Origin: Perkinsus marinus ATCC 50983
Taxonomy: Eukaryota; Perkinsozoa; Perkinsida; Perkinsidae
Direction: 5' to 3'
Assembly: GCF_000006405.1 (NCBI RefSeq)
Contig: NW_003206658.1
Span: forward strand, 342,118 to 406,117
DNA length: 64,000 bases
The first letter of the stretch is position 1. Every line of letters begins with the position of its first letter. Positions 1 to 10,413 of this stretch are shown one piece after another. Made by a program: the position numbers and the translations under genes. The notes under the pieces were generated by a model, which had not been told where the DNA came from, did no database searches, and worked only from the letters and a program-made list of their open reading frames with translations.

Positions 1-1096
1 GCAGGCGATGCTAAAAAGGAGACTGCTGGGGTGGCTCGGGCGATCAGTTCGTTTATATCGCATTCATTGTGTTGGGAAAATCTGTCGAGAATTACGGCAA
101 TAGTGAAGGACAAGGCGGATGCTCGTGGGAGGAGGATGGACGTTTTCTTGAAGGGAATTCACTCACGTAAGTGGTTGAAATATAGGGCGTATTGGAATGC
201 TTGTGGTTTAGCTGTTGACGCTGTACGGGCATATGGTGAACGGAATCAGTTGGGAATTCGCGGAATTGTGGTATCGAACCATGGAGCACGACAGGTCGAT
301 ACTGTGAAAAGCGGCGTGCAGATGCTGTATGAGTGCACGCGTGCTCTCAAGAAGGTGAGGGGAGTATTACAGGGGTAGTCGATCCGTGGGAGAAATAATA
401 AAGGCACTTGAGAGTTTACAGTTGTTCGCCTTCTGGAACGACACTGGAGGCACTAGTATGTATATAGTAAGAAATCACTGACTGATTTTTCTGATATTTT
501 CTCGGCGTGTGTGAGTATCAAATAATGAGCTCGTCGAGAGTTTCAAAGGCTCAATATTGTCACTCGCCACGAAATTCAATAAGTGGGGTCTTTTTTTCCG
601 CAGCATTCGGTGGGGAATCCCAGCGGTTGTAATTGATCTCGCGCTGAACATGGAATTTGATGAGAATGGGTTTACTCCACTCAAATCAAACTTTGATTAT
701 CAAAGATTGATCAATATCTTATCGAATTATGGTATGTCTGTGTTAGGAAAAATTTTTCTCTGCAGGACGACTTTTCTTCTGTGTCAGGCTGGTTGGCGCG
801 GTCGTATCGATCCGGAATTCTCAGTGTTCGTGGATGGTGGTGTGAGGCGTGGTACCGATATCATCAAGTGTATTGCTCTCGGGGCGAGCGCGGTTGGTAT
901 TGGGCGGCCCTTCATGACAGCTATGGCGGCCTTTGGGGAGGCGGGCATGGTCCGGCTGGCAGCTCTGTTGAAGGAGGAGATACTCGTTAATATGCGGCTG
1001 TTGGGTTGCCGAAGTCTTGAGGAGTTGAGTGAAGAATTTTTGGATGCGCGAGCGATGGAACAACCGCCACCTGGGAAGGTCCGGGCACGGTATTAA
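1..1096 (+). CDS. FMN-dependent alpha-hydroxy-acid oxidase/dehydrogenase, 3' part
   Basis: Family enzymes oxidise L-2-hydroxy acids (glycolate, lactate) with FMN. The gene enters from the left edge, so the N-terminus is missing. Three exons fit: 1-166, 212-354 and 788-1096, with introns of 45 and 433 nt, giving about 205 residues. Seen motifs are FISHSLCWENL, LKGI, GIRGIVVSNHGARQVDT (the His and Arg of the active-site SNHGxRQ motif), then VFVDGGVRRGTDIIK and ALGASAVGIGRPF, which bind FMN phosphate. The protein ends MRLLGCRSLEEL followed by a short tail. Intron 2 carries a copy of the 18-bp intronic motif at 559-576. Family assignment is secure; substrate cannot be told. Confidence 0.88.
559..576 (+). 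repeat. 18-bp intronic motif (GTCACTCGCCACGAAATT)
   Basis: One-base variant of the window-wide motif GTCACGCGCCACGAAATT, inside intron 2 of the hydroxy-acid oxidase gene and antisense to it. Confidence 0.7.
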
Positions 1097-1888
1097 AAAT
1101 TTTCATAATAATACTACGACGTATTGTTTCTGAGAGCTCTTGAAGATGTTTTTTTTCTGGAATGCTGTTGTTGGGTTGTTAGCTGAGTGTAGATAGTATG
1201 CAGGATTTGACAGAAAGATGGTATGAAATTGTGGGCGATGCTGTGTATGCATCGCATCAGTATAAGAGAGCTTTCATGGATGCTGCTGATGGGGTTGGGG
1301 ATGTGATATCTCGAAACTAGACGGCATCAATGACCTCTTGGTGCGGTGCTGCTTCTTGCTGAATACCCGCCCGCTCTACATCCACAGCGATAGTGACCAG
1401 ACTTTGATAATACCCGTCGCCCTAGCGTATGGGTGATATATGAGTTGATTCATCAATGTTCCTAGTGAGTGTTGATACTGGACTTACTGTACCTTACTAA
1501 CTACAAGTGCTCTTGGGTGATTATTGGGCTTCTCGTATGTGCTGTTTTTGTTAAGAAGTCGGAAGGTCAATTTTACTTTGAAAATAGAGATGAGATTATC
1601 AAATAAACTAGTGTAAATTTGTATAATAACATATTATTATCCTTATAAAGAGAACGATTGTTGAGTTTAGTTGATACAGTGGGAATGAAGAAAGATGGAA
1701 GACGTGCAGAGTTTCTCATACCACTCCTCGCGCAATTCTCGATTGACGACCTCCAACAACACAATAGTATAAGAATGACAACATTTTGCTAAGACACTTT
1801 TCATGCAGCCGGGCGTATAAGGGGACGACGACGAGAAGGAGGAATCGTCCGTCCGTAATTAAAGCAATGAATTTCCTTCAAGGAACAT

Positions 1889-2962
1889 TCAAGAAGCATC
1901 GATGCTACGACGGTCACGGATTGTCTCGTTGCTGCCGTGAGGGTCGCTATAGTAGCACGGTACGCCTGCATGAGGAGGAGGAGGAAGTGACGACCTAGAG
2001 TGCTGACCCAGCGCCTGCAATTTCATGGCGAATCCAATCGAAAAGCAAGGAAACTTACTTTCTTGAAAGCCCCCCAGGTCCTCGCGGTCAACGGTGCTTT
2101 CTTATCGGCTGAATTCCTGGGGGAAAGACATAGTAGATTCACAGTGTTGGAGGAATATATGTTCTCTTTCCTGAGCTGAGCTCGGGAGTTTCCGTACGAA
2201 CTAGAGTAGAAGTGTTCAGAGACCAAGAAAATTTCCCGTATTTCCTATTGTAATCAACACATAGATGACCATGGGCATATTATTATTCCACACTGGCGAT
2301 TCACCTTACCTTCGACATTTGCTGGCGGAAGGCTCTTGGCAAGTGATCGCACTTGAATCTGAACGACGCTGGCGATGATCGGCAACTCTCTCGAGGAAAT
2401 TTACAACTAATACTGTAAACTGCTATCATTGGAGTTTCACCCGTGATATGAAAACGCAAATAAGTACATTAATATTCAAATACTAAATCAACCTGGAAAT
2501 GCTGTAGTGACAAACTTATTTCGCAAATCACTGCATATCACCGCGAATATCGGGCGTTTTCACAGAGTGTTACGCCATTTCACGTAAAGCTACATCATAT
2601 CTTTATAAATTTTTCATCATATTAATACTAGATAGCATTAAATCACCATTATTTATAAACATGTATTAATATTCCCTTTTACTCCTTACCTTCATCATCT
2701 CGCTTTTCCCTAAAGGACGCGAGCTGTGTTTTACACTTAACGAGATCGTCGATAATGCGTCTGAGGGAATCCATCGGGTTAGGGTAAGAGATGGACGTAC
2801 TTGTTTTCACTCTTCATTTTTTCTAACTCAATACAAGCTTGCTGGTGATTCTTTATTGTTCTCTCATGGGTTGCCAGCAGGTCTCGATATCTATAGTAAC
2901 AGTAGCAGTGTTGTTGTTGTTGTTGGTGATGTTGTTATGATAGTAATAGTGGCATTTGCAGC

Positions 2963-2997
<35 letters not shown>

Positions 2998-4278
2998 CTA
3001 GTAGAAGTAGTATATATACTAGTAGTAGATATATGGATCATATAAATGAAGTTGATAGGTTACTATTGAGTATTCTCTACCAGTGAGAGAACACACAAGA
3101 TGAACAACAACAATCGTACATATACATTTGCAGTCAAAATGAGAAACGGTTAATAGTATATTCCAGTTATTAGTAATACACAATTAGTAATAGTGATAGC
3201 AGTAGTAAGGGTAGCGATAGTGGCACTGGTAGCTCGACGAGTTTACAGAGTGTGGACATAGTGCTGATGGTGATAGTGATAGCAGCAGTAGTGGAAATAG
3301 TGATGGAGGTGAGAATAAGCACGTTATCGTTACCCTGTAGTCTCGGTCTTCTTGAGGTCGTCTGAGGCCTTCTTAGCTTCATATTCTTGACATATCGCAT
3401 GGTCTCTCTCAGCCGTCAACTGTCATGACCACCACCAAGTATTGCCCTTCTTGCCGTATGTGCTCACCCGCTCATTGTCTCTGCGTATATCTCGCAATGC
3501 ACACTTGAGGTTCTCAGTTTCCTCACGCCAGTGTCTGAGTTCAAAAACATTGGTTCGCTTTCCTCAGCTGAGCTCGGGAGCTTCCTCACTAGTATACGAA
3601 CTAGAATGGAAGTGTACAGAAACCAATAATAATTCCCCGAATCTTCATATTGTCACCGACTCATGTAGTTGACCATGTGCGTACGTACGCCTCCCTTACT
3701 TTGCCTCCTCCGCCACTTCACTGTGTGCACGTTTAACTGCAGCTAACTCATCTTGCAAAAGTCCGATGAGACCCTCAGCTTCCTTTAGTTTATAACTAGT
3801 ATCTTCAATTTGATACATATCATTATTCATAATAACACCGCGGGAAAAGAGCATTTTCCCGTGGATTTCACCTGCGTTGTCGTGGCGTTGTGTAACACAG
3901 CCTTCGTCGTGGTAAGTGAGTTTTCGTGCTATAAGCTTGGCTAGATGATCATCGCTTTTCGAGAGGTTCTCTGCTTTGAAGCGTCTGAGCATTGATCGCC
4001 GTTAAAGTGGATGACCCCAGAGAGCCCTACTGGCACAGTTCTGCCTCGACCCTATCTAGGGTCTGCCTTCTCCGACGCCCTCGAGTGCTGGTCACCCTCA
4101 CTCCAGTAGAGCTGCTGGTTCGAGCTGAGTCGGCCAGTAGCAATTCTGGTATGTCGGGTTTGTCCATTTTCTGTCCATTATCACGACCGAATTTCGGGCG
4201 CGCGCGTTTGAATATGCGCTGTCGTGCAAAGCAAGAGTGCAAGAAGGGACCATCTTGGCGTTCCTCTACCCGTTTCAT
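1889..4278 (-). CDS. coiled-coil protein, multi-exon
   Basis: About ten exons join in frame on the minus strand. The first starts at 4278 (MKRVEERQDG) and continues through QRFKAENLSKSDDHLAKL, KLKEAEGLIGLLQDELAAVK, HWREETENLKCALRDIRRD, LTAERDHAICQEYEAKK, ACIELEKMKSENK and RIIDDLVKCKTQLASFREK to a Ser/Pro tail ending DRRSIDAS at the TGA at 1889. The middle is charged and heptad-like, as in structural coiled coils. The introns hold two repeat A copies (2144-2285, 3551-3681), a repeat B copy (2430-2600) and trinucleotide repeats. No family is recognised. It is divergently arranged with the HMG-box genes 70 bp away. The start codon is the first in-frame ATG seen. Confidence 0.6.
2144..2285 (+). 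repeat. repeat A, copy 1 (MITE-like)
   Basis: Starts GTGTTGGAGGAATATATG, has the CTGAGCTGAGCTCGGGAG core and ends near GACCATGGGCATATT. It lies in an intron of the coiled-coil gene. Confidence 0.75.
2430..2600 (+). repeat. repeat B, copy 1 (degenerate MITE-like)
   Basis: Begins TGGAGTTTCACCCGTGATATG and shares CACTGCATATCACCGCGAATATC and the ACGCCATTTCACGTAAA end with the other repeat B copies. Internally expanded; in an intron of the coiled-coil gene. Confidence 0.7.
2897..3330. repeat. trinucleotide-rich low-complexity tract
   Basis: Contains a nearly pure AGT/GTA run at about 2961-3000 flanked by degenerate GTT, AGT and GAT triplets. It lies in an intron of the minus-strand coiled-coil gene, so the two open frames through it are unlikely to be coding. 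Confidence 0.8.
3551..3681 (+). repeat. repeat A, copy 2
   Basis: Shows TTCGCTTTCCTCAGCTGAGC, the middle GTGTACAGAAACCAA and the end TAGTTGACCATGTGC. In an intron of the coiled-coil gene. Confidence 0.75.
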
Positions 4279-4351
4279 TGTGGTAGTCGTGGCTCGCCTT
4301 GAAGGAGAAGCAGATCAACTTAGTATTGCTACTTAGGCTTTTGGTTCTCAT

Positions 4352-4754
4352 ATGGCTGCTATTAAGAAGTCCACGAAAGCTGGTGCTTCCCCAGTGAAGG
4401 TAAAGAAAACGACTAAGGGCAAGAAGGACGATGGCAAGCCTAAGGTTAAGCGTGCCTTGAGCGCGTAAGTCGAGTTACTGTGGAGGAGATGTGTTATCGG
4501 TGTGGTATCAGGTACTTCATCTTCATGCAGAAGAACCGTCAGAAGATCATGGAGGAGAACGGCCTGCAGCCTAAAGACATCGGCGACATCGCTAAGAAGA
4601 CTGGCGAGATGTGGAAGGGGGTACGTCTAGAATGCTCCTGTCTTCGTCGAGTAGTTGTTATCAGATGAGTGAGGCAGAGAAGACTCCCTACAACAAGATG
4701 GCCGATGAAGATAAGCAGCGTTATGAACGCGAGAAGGCAGCTGTTGGTGTATAA
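4352..4754 (+). CDS. HMG-box protein A (NHP6/HMGB-like)
   Basis: Three exons with introns of about 47 nt give a 103-residue protein. A basic Lys-rich tail (residues 1-34) precedes one HMG box (about 34-100): RALSAYFIFMQKNRQKIMEE, then DIGDIAKKTGEMWKG and YNKMADEDKQRYEREK. The conserved aromatic and Trp core positions of the box are present. Single-box HMGB proteins of this size bind and bend DNA without sequence specificity in chromatin. The start is an ATG preceded by a short pyrimidine-rich AG-ending leader. It is followed in tandem by a paralogue. Confidence 0.92.
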
Positions 4755-4936
4755 AACGGTGCATGCATAGTCTAGTAACGTGCCTAGATGATAACGTAGC
4801 TCCAGTGGAGTAACCCGTAGTGGTTCCCATCACTTCACGTCTCTAATTCGAAGGCAGTTACTGATCTCGCAAGGTGTTTGTTTATTGGTGTTGACAATGG
4901 TTACTTCTTCTTAGTGCTTAGTTCGCTTTTGAACTT

Positions 4937-5346
4937 ATGGTTGCCGCGAATAAGACTTCCCCTAAGAAGTCAACACCAACTAAGGTGAAGAAGGCGTCCA
5001 AGAGTAAGAAGGACGATGGCAAACCGAAGATCAAGAGAGGTCTGAGCGCGTAAGGCGAGTGTTCTATACTACTCCGTTTGAGATCGCTTTCAACCTCAGA
5101 TACTTTTTCTTCATGCAGAAGAATAGGGAGAGGATAATGAAAGAGACCGGCCTCCAGAGTAAGGATATTGGCGAGCTCGGGAGGAAGATGGGAGAGGCCT
5201 GGAAGGCAGTAGGTTGAAGCTTGTTGGGTCCGCCTGTGATGGTTATCTCCGCGTAGTTGGGGGAGAAGGAGAAGGCGCCGTATGAGAAGTTAGCCGCTGA
5301 TGATAAGAAACGTTACGAGCGTGAGAAGAAGGCCGCCGGCCTGTAA
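4937..5346 (+). CDS. HMG-box protein B, tandem paralogue
   Basis: Same three-exon structure, intron positions and length (103 residues) as the gene 180 bp upstream: Lys-rich start MVAANKTSPKKS, then RGLSAYFFFMQKNRERIMKE, DIGELGRKMGEAWKA and YEKLAADDKKRYEREKK. The short intergenic spacer contains TTCTTCTTAG just ahead of the start, a plausible 3' acceptor for spliced-leader addition (inferred). The pair is a clear local duplication. Confidence 0.92.
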
Positions 5347-6198
5347 ATTTTGTCAAGTATTGCGTTGCAGCAAACATTATGTAATCTGCTTCTGTCGTAC
5401 GTACCTATCTCGGTCTAGTACCTGAGATGTGATTAATGAGCAGTTACAATTGACCCATGTCTTGTGTTCTACTGTGGGTGATCAGGTCGGTGATTATGTG
5501 GTGATAGCGACGTATTTCATTATAGTAGTGAATAGTAAATACTTTCATACTCCACACTAGATAGATGTTGTACTCCACGAGCGACGTTTGCACGCTATAC
5601 TCCGCATAGTAAATATTTTCCATGTTGGACATCCCTCAATTCGGATGTAACTCATGGTCTTGAGGGTTCCATGATGCAAGTGTTAGGAGTGTAATCAATG
5701 TGAGACTTTGTTCGTTACCTGTGTTTCAAGATGTATGAGGGTTAAAGTTGGGTAGGCCTGCAGCAATTAGTAGTTCGTGGTTAGAAGCGAATTAGAAAAT
5801 GATCATTCGAGTAATTAAGGAGCCCCAGTGGGGAAATGAATGTTTGTTTAGAGCGACGTGTATTAAGTTTGTACACAACAAAGTAAGTTCGAAGAAAAGT
5901 ATATTTCATGGAACGTGGTGATGGAAACTATCAATCAAATCTACACGTGTTGAAGGCTACTATTAGGAAATGTGAATTGCCCGGTGTTATCCGGGCAGTT
6001 GGCTATATAACGGAAGTGTCGACAGACCTTGCGGAAGCTGCCAGATCTTCACGGACTCTCAAACGGTGCTCAATGTCACGCCTGATGACCAGCCGTGATA
6101 GTCTACTCGCTCGCCCTGGAGAAACGCTCCGACGCCGTGATGATTCGTTATTTATTGGGTATTGAGTATTATTGCTAATTCAGTGACTACATGTACAC
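5347..6198. other. intergenic region, no supported gene
   Basis: Contains several short open frames, including one at 5908-6165 on the plus strand, but none has recognisable motifs or splice-consistent neighbours. Confidence 0.4.
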
Positions 6199-6219
6199 TC
6201 CGTAGCCAATTGGCTCAAG
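6199..6219 (+). other. spliced-leader relict
   Basis: TCCGTAGCCAATTGGCTCAAG matches the dinoflagellate/Perkinsus spliced leader (NCCGTAGCCATTTTGGCTCAAG, from memory of the published consensus) except for the middle, where ATTTTG is replaced by AATTG. The full 5' CCGTAGCCA and 3' TTGGCTCAAG blocks are intact. Embedded relicts like this are known in dinoflagellates to mark genes re-inserted from trans-spliced mRNA. Confidence 0.75.
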
Positions 6220-6810
6220 TATTCACTTTGCTTGTTTATACGATGGCGAGTAGCGTTCGGCAGTCTGAGCACGCGAAAAGCTCACGGACCAACGTGCCAC
6301 AACACAAGGCCCTGTCGTCATTCGGCGTCCTCGAAGTGGGACAGAGCAGATTACCCTGCTCTTAGCCGAACTTGCGGAGAGGGTGACCCTTACATCGGTC
6401 ACGGGATATAGCGATATGATTGTCAATGACCGGGGTGGCGATTTGGCGGCCCGTGTAGATATCTCATCGGCGACTACGATAAGCACAAGGACCATGCTGA
6501 GATTGCCCACGGAATGGTGGTCAGAGGGCACTATTGGGCACGTCTGACAATCACTTCTTCTACTGCGCGTCGTTGTGGGCCAGCGGGGAGGTGGCACGGG
6601 CAGCCAATGCAATTTGGAAGGGCCCCCTCGACCCTGTCTCACAGATTCACATTAAGGGCAACTGTGGTCCCGCTGTATGGGACGTTCGACGCGGCTGAAG
6701 AGAAGGCCCCAGACGGCGTTACTTTTACTTTATACCGGGTTGTCGTGCAATCAGCTGTGACTTGCTGGCATACAGTACACAGTGGTAGGCAAATCGGGCG
6801 TTCGCCCTGA
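6220..6810 (+). pseudogene. probable processed pseudogene behind the spliced-leader relict
   Basis: Starting 22 bp after the relict, ATG at 6242 opens MASSVRQSEHAKSSRTNVPQ, but the plausible protein then moves between frames at least three times: RRPRSGTEQITLLLAELAER, then DNHFFYCASLWASGEVARAA, then TFDAAEEKAPDGVTFTLYR. Each block is well composed but separated by stops or frame changes, and no GT-AG introns are needed to join them. This fits an intronless cDNA copy that has decayed. The parent protein is not recognised. Confidence 0.5.
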
Positions 6811-7654
6811 AGCCCAGGTTCACTGGCTTCCCAGGAAGGCCCATGTGCCCCTTAGTAGCCACATGATTACTCCTAGAGTAGTAGGGCCTCGAATAACCGA
6901 AAATACAGACCACGGCACTGCATGCATAGACGCAAGTGCCCCCCCCGACCGTAATTTGATGTATGCTTTGTATTCTTCACTACGTCAAGGCTGCGCTCGA
7001 AACCGTTCAAGACCTCCGATCAGGGGCCGTATGCGGATCCTGATTCATGAATCTGAGTCCATAATTCAACTCACGCTCTGATCCTGATTCATGATTCAAG
7101 TCACACCTTGATTCGAGAGAACTGATTCAGATTCTTAGCTCAGGAGAAAGAGTCGAGATTTCTGAGTATGAGTACTTGAGACAGAGTCAGATTTTCGTAA
7201 TCATGAGCAAGATCCTTGATCCTTGATTTTAATCAGCCGCTGAATCCGATTCCTGATCCTTAATCACGATTCAAGATTCAAATCTATACTCAATGGCTGA
7301 TTCAGAGTTTTTGGTACTGAGTCAGAGTATTTCATAAACTCGAGATTAAATACTCAGAGTTGGGATTTTTACTCGTGATTCGAGATTAATTCTCACGAGT
7401 CGAGATTCCTTTACTCAACCTCAAAGCTGCTCAGATTCAAGATCGCAATCTCACCTTGAGCATGATCCGGAATCATACTCATGATGCACAAGCTCGCAGT
7501 TTAACACGGGGATTAATCTTGATTCTGTACCAGGGGTCCGGATCCCCGGTACCAAACCCTGATTCTGATTCTCGACCTTGATTCACGACTGCAGCGCGCG
7601 CCACGGTAGACCTTCTCAGCTACTCGCGAGTACTACTCGCCGAGTAGGTTCTTA

Positions 7655-7920
7655 GAATGACCGTACCGGGGGATAGAACCTCGGCTTCGACCAAGGGAAA
7701 GCATACCCTTAACCAGTTGAGCTGCGAGATTATAAGTTACAAGACGGTGCAAGGAGGTATAGCTCACGTAGTACATGCAGGGTATCAGTATAACACTGCC
7801 CGGGAATAGAACCCCGGCTTCAAGCACATGAAAATTTCACCTTAACCAGTTCAGCTATGAGGTCATACGATACAAAACGGTGTATGGAGGTATAGTTCAT
7901 GTAGTACATGCAACCACACG
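7655..7920 (-). repeat. tandem pair of tRNA-like (SINE-like) units
   Basis: On the minus strand two units of about 136 bp each have an A-box-like AGCTCAACTGGTTAAGG / AGCTGAACTGGTTAAGG and, about 35-40 nt later, a B-box-like GGTTCTATCCC / GGTTCTATTCC. Each is followed by a conserved non-tRNA part containing GTACTACNTGARCTATACCTCC. Clover-leaf pairing is poor, so they look like tRNA-derived repeats, not functional tRNAs. Confidence 0.5.
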
Positions 7921-8038
7921 GTGTGAACTACGCATTCCGTAATTCGATTAATTGTTCATAAAAACAGTAAATGCCCTTCGTCGATCCTCTTGCGGGATTG
8001 TCCGATAACGACACCCGATCACGCTACCGGTTCTCAAA

Positions 8039-8092
8039 GGAAGCTCTAGAAGCTCTAGAAGGAAGCTCTAGAAGCTCTAGATGGAAGCTCTC
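8039..8092. repeat. short tandem repeat, GAAGCTCTA unit
   Basis: About five imperfect copies of GAAGCTCTA in a row, inside the 1.65-kb inverted-repeat element. Confidence 0.75.
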
Positions 8093-8820
8093 GCGCTGAG
8101 CTTCCTCTTAAAACTTCTGCGTTAGAACCCCAGAGTTAGTTGATTCCGAGTGAACATATTGAAAAGTTTGAAGTACGGATGTGTACAAGTGCGACAAAAG
8201 ATCTTCTTCCGAAATTTTATCATTGCTGTAACGTAACGGGAAATGTGCATGCATTCGGGACGAATCTACCAGGTTCTACCCTCGTAGAGTGACGTTTCCT
8301 TCCTTTCTTGAAATTGTCACTTTCGGTTGTGGGGCGTAGCGACTATAATCTTCGTCTTGTCAAAAATGTCTAATTCAAACTCCGATTCCCTGATTCTCGA
8401 AAATACTCAGATTCAATGGAATCACCCGAAAAATCAGCCTCATGAGCAAGGCATATTGAGTAAGAGTATTAATCAGCCAAAAAATCAACTTTAGATTCTC
8501 GAATCAGCCCAGAGATCCACATGTCCTCGCGATGATCCTGATTTCTCGCTCCAGAGTAAAAAATCAGTGAATCAGGGGTTAATACTCACCATCTGATTTT
8601 TTCATCTGATTTTTTCATCTGAGTAAATACTCTGACTCACCTGTTGCATCAGGATCCGCATACGGCCCCAGCAGATGGCGTGAAACCAGCACCTTTCGAG
8701 TCGATGAACGTGTCTCTGCACTTACTCGTTATAAAAAGAGTTTCAATCGATGCTGCGCTTGCGTTCAGTTCCCTTCCCTAGTGAATAGCGCGCGCCCATC
8801 CAATCGATTACAACTGCACC

Positions 8821-10285
8821 ATGTCGAAAAGGGAAAGGTAGTGAGGGTCGGACACTATCGCCCATATCGGCCGATCAAGGACTCGATTGTCGTTTGGATC
8901 TTTACCCTGACCGTCTCTGGCTGCTGGCTTCCAGCGTGGTCGATTTTGTGGCGAAAAATGACGACGAATGGTCGTATGAACTCCCTTTTCTGTGTCTCAG
9001 GCCTGAGGATAGCAAGACCGACACTGCTGCTATGCCTAAGCCTGCTTGGGTAGGCCCTCCTCTGTAGTTGGTCGGGGTACTCCTGTTCTAGGTGGATGAG
9101 GATGACGACGCGTCCACCTCGACGGCTGAGGTGGACCTGACCAGCCACAATCGTCTCAAGAAGCTCCGCTCTAGTCGCGATGAGAAGAAGATTTCCGTCC
9201 GGGAATACGAGTCCAGACTTCGAGACAGATTTACTCAAATGAGTGGCCGACAGAACTGGGCAGAGACCAAGGCTGGAGAGGAGGAGGAGACGGTTGACTC
9301 TGAAGATGAGTTCATCCCTAGTCTCAATAAGGCCGCGGACCCGTCCAAGCTGGCGATCAGACGGGTCGCCAATGTCTCTGCTGGTCGAGGGCCGGCCGGG
9401 TATAGCCCTGTGACGGTCCTGGCTTGGCATCCCAGGGAGGACCTGCTGTTATCAGCCCATCGTAATGGTGATTCCTTCCGACTCAACAAGGTCGATGGTA
9501 AGAATAACAAAGAAGTTTATGCGGCTAAGTTGAAGGACTTCCAGATCGAGTCAACGGCATTCCTGAACTCCCATGAAGTGGCCGCCGTGGGCCCGCAAGG
9601 CACCGTTTGCTTATTCGACCTGAATCAGCAGTCTGTGACCGCGATGAAGGGAGCGTGTGGTACGAATAGGAAAGACAGGAAATTGTGGAGCATCTCAGCA
9701 TTGGGCAACGACAAGTCCTTCGCGATGGCCACTCAAGGAGGGGAGGTCCTCGTCACCGACACCAGGAGCCGTAAGCTAGCAGCTAAGTTCCAACTGGGAG
9801 CCCCCGCCAGTGTCGTGGCCTGGGACCAAGACAGGGAGCATCTGGTCTGTGCTGACACTAGGGCGAACGTGTACCTGTGGGACGTAGGAAGCAGACGATG
9901 CGTCGCGAAAGCTCATGATGACCTCGCGGTCTCTATTACGTGTGGGGCTATGTTCGACCATGGGTTGGCCTTAGGCACGTCTAGTGGCACTTTGGATGTG
10001 GTTGATTTGAAGGGCGATGGCAGTCTTGGGGACTTCAGGACGGTGTGTGAGTCTTTGGTGAACCCTCTTACTACGGTATGCTCACTACGAGGGGAGGTCC
10101 TCTTCGGAGGGACCAATGCTAAGAACTCGGCCGTTCGAGCCACCAATGCTACCACTGGGCAGACCTATTCCAACTGGCCTACACGCATCAGTAACTTGGG
10201 TAGAGTTGAATCTATGGCGGCTAAGGACGACTGGTTGGCTATGGGCAACTCTCGAGGGCAGGTCTTGTTGTTCACCGTCAGTTGA
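8821..10285 (+). CDS. UTP18: U3 snoRNP-associated WD40 protein UTP18
   Basis: UTP18 belongs to the small-subunit processome that matures 18S rRNA in the nucleolus. The diagnostic parts are KPAWVDEDDD in the N-terminal region, the EYESRLRDRFTQM segment, and then WD-type blades (SPVTVLAWHPREDLLLSAH, VVAWDQDREHLVCADTRANV) to the end. Proposed exons are 8821-8837, 9001-9049 and 9092-10285 (about 419 residues, starting MSKRERPEDSK). The 42-nt second intron is clear. The first (8838-9000) is less certain: part of it is an open frame, but joining at CTTTTCTGTGTCTCAG restores a sensible start. Confidence 0.85.
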
Positions 10286-10413
10286 GTAGTTCCCATTCCC
10301 CCTATAATCGACGTATTGTATCTATCCAAAGACATTCTTCCTGACGTAGAGCCTTGGAGTGGTGTTTGGGGAGGGGGGTAGGGGCTGCCACTGACTTGAA
10401 GTTTTTGTCATTC

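Larger units (their letters stand above)
7023..8669. mobile_element. 1.65-kb element with perfect 22-bp terminal inverted repeats
   Basis: The left end GGGGCCGTATGCGGATCCTG (7023-7044, 22 bp in all) is repeated exactly in inverted orientation at 8648-8669. Both inner flanks (7045-7600 and 8370-8640) are degenerate arrays of TGATTC/GAATCA-type words. Inside are two tandem tRNA-like units, a 26-bp near-palindrome at 7527-7553 and a GAAGCTCTA tandem array. No transposase frame is visible, so it looks non-autonomous. A CAG on each side could be a 3-bp target duplication, but this is weak. Confidence 0.6.

Noticed and set aside
2853-3086. Ser/Val-rich and Thr-rich frames over the AGT repeat
   Set aside because: Translations of a microsatellite within an intron.
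9776-10155. Minus-strand frames opposite UTP18
   Set aside because: Shadows of the strong plus-strand WD40 coding exon.
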